Below are positions 62,723-64,000 of a DNA stretch of 64,000 bases, piece by piece. The translations under genes were made by a program, and so were the position numbers. Below the pieces are notes generated by a model, which saw only the letters and a list, made by a program, of their open reading frames with translations, ran no database searches and was not told the DNA's origin. Position 1 is the first letter of the stretch. Each line of letters begins with the position of its first letter. This stretch comes from Spirodela intermedia (taxonomy: Eukaryota > Streptophyta > Magnoliopsida > Alismatales > Araceae): positions 6,702,892 through 6,766,891 of the forward strand of contig LR746265.1 of NCBI GenBank assembly GCA_902729315.2, given 5' to 3'.

Positions 62723-63140
62723 TCATGCGAGGCGTAGCTCATGGATGCCGTAGCCGGGGACCTGAAGATTTGGGTGGCTTGGCTGAACGCGGAAGCCGTA
62801 GATGTGATTAGGGGGGGGCCCTCCGGCGTTGTCCATCGCCGCTCCGCCGTTGTACCGGTTGACGGCGGCGTCAACGCACGCGTAGCCGAACCTCGCATCA
62901 ACCTCCTGTTATATCGATTGACGTCATTCATCGCGACGAGGAAAGGGAGGGAGGGATGGAGAGAGAGAAATAGCTAGCGATTCATAAGTATTAGAGGGAG
63001 ATAGATATACACGCATAAATAGGTAGGTAGAGAAATAAACGGATAAATGAGAGTGAGAGAGAGTGAGTAAGTGAGAGAGGCGAGCAGCTGAATACCAGTT
63101 GACGTATGAGGATTCGGTGCTGATCCTCAGAGCTTTTAAC
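62723..63140 (-). CDS. AP3: APETALA3/DEFICIENS-like B-class MADS-box gene (paleoAP3 type), last two exons
   Basis: Two exons are visible: 63140-63096 (45 nt, VKSSEDQHRILIRQL) and 62905-62723 (60 residues plus TGA), both phase 0. The 45-nt exon has the length and wording of the end of the K domain in AP3 genes (pattern V-R/K-x-x-E-x-x-H-R-x-L-x-x-x-L). The last exon carries the PI-derived motif YGFRVQPSHPNLQ and ends in GYGIHELRLA, a version of the paleoAP3 motif YGxHDLRLA. The MADS, I and most K exons must lie beyond base 64000, since no K-domain coding sequence was found in 63141-64000. AP3 proteins pair with PISTILLATA proteins to specify petals and stamens. A G8 run (C8 in gene sense) lies in the coding sequence near 62811-62818. 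Confidence 0.88.
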
Positions 63141-64000
63141 CTGCAAATTACACCTTTAGAACATCAAAATCCCGGGTATCATAGTAAAACGGATAACAGC
63201 TCCCTCTAGCGATAGAGAGAGAGAGAGAGAGTATTCCTTCGGTTATTCTTTTCGTTCAATCATTTGAGGTTTCTCTATTTTGAGTTATCAGAAGACTACC
63301 ATATTGGAGTCAATTCCTTCATTCGTCAGAAATTACACTAAACATGGTAGACAATTTAGATAAAATTGTGCTTGAATCATCCTCTAACATAACGAACCAC
63401 CGCAAAAATCTCATCAAAGTTTGAACAACTCTCCCATATTTCAAATATATATATATATATATATATACGTTGTTCATATATTACGGACTAATACCATTAA
63501 TTTTTGTCTCAAATAAATTAAGAAAAGTATCATAAGTACTACCAAGGAATTGGGTCATCCGACTGAAAGTAAGCTTAGAGGGCTGATCTTTGAGAGATTT
63601 ACATCATGCCAAAGTATTTAATGGGCATGTTAAAAGCTAAATAGTTATCTGCTTCACAACCAATAAATGGGAATTAGAGCATTATTGACTAGTAGAAGAT
63701 AATGTAAAGGACGATAATTCTTCTTGTATTAATTCTTGATAATGTAAAGGATGATAATTATAGTATTAAGAGCTCTATGCATTTTAACAGCCAAAGTTTA
63801 CCATGGGATGACCTCATTAGAGTTAATTTTTTGGTCTGATAAAAATGAAGAAATTATATACTTTTTTTCGTGAGTTCTAAAACCGCCATTTGCTCTAAGA
63901 GCACGTATGGGTAAGCAATGGTGCGTCTTCTTCATCCACCCCCCCCTCTCTCTCTCTCTGTCGCCATCTCTCTACCTTTCTCTCTGCTGTACCAGATGGA
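63141..64000 (-). other. Intron / upstream part of the AP3-like gene inside the window
   Basis: Probably one long intron before the 45-nt exon. It contains (GA)n at about 63212-63231, (AT)n at about 63446-63468, a short duplication of GATAATGTAAAGGA-GATAATT near 63698-63760, and a CT-rich patch at about 63940-63960. No exon was found. Confidence 0.45.

Overview
The window is nuclear DNA of a flowering plant. The genes have many short GT-AG introns and plant-only families (CYP84A, subtilase, class I GATA factor, RING-tailed KIN-7 kinesin). Intergenic DNA is AT-rich with decayed LTR retrotransposons and many (GA)n/(CT)n microsatellites. The last gene is an APETALA3-type MADS-box gene with a paleoAP3 C-terminus (GYGIHELRLA) behind a PI-type motif. 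That points away from core-eudicot euAP3 genes and towards a monocot, magnoliid or other early-diverging lineage. The species cannot be named from sequence alone.

Layout. 1-218: 3' end of a mitochondrial DUF1640/FMP32-type gene (+). 643-2257: complete two-exon ferulate/coniferaldehyde 5-hydroxylase, CYP84A (-). 2258-10700: gene-free, AT-rich, with at least three decayed retroelement pieces: a Ty3/gypsy gag (+), a Ty3/gypsy integrase (-), and a Ty1/copia RT-RNase H end with polypurine tract and LTR edge (+). 11423-14818: 11-exon subtilase (+). 17218-18562: two-exon GATA factor (+). 18563-23823: repeat-rich, no gene seen. From 23824 to the end every gene is on the minus strand: intronless secreted LRR protein (23824-25731), KIN-7 kinesin with a damaged C-terminal RING (26666-41259, 23 exons plus one candidate extra), CPYC-lineage glutaredoxin whose active site reads CMYS (42273-44727), PALE CRESS-like plastid protein (46340-58473) carrying an intronic solo LTR with perfect target-site duplication, class 3 aldehyde dehydrogenase (59328-61726), and the last two exons of the AP3-like gene (62723-63140).

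The genes do not form a pathway or cluster. They are independent housekeeping, cell-wall (F5H in syringyl lignin), protease, transcription-factor, organelle and floral-identity genes. Exon-intron models were built by hand from reading frame, splice-site dinucleotides, phase agreement and family conservation. The least certain parts are the first exon of the PALE CRESS-like gene, its third donor site, and the kinesin C-terminus. I found no evidence for an undescribed multi-gene system. The most notable items are the altered glutaredoxin active site, the decayed kinesin RING, the intact solo LTR, and the PI plus paleoAP3 tail.
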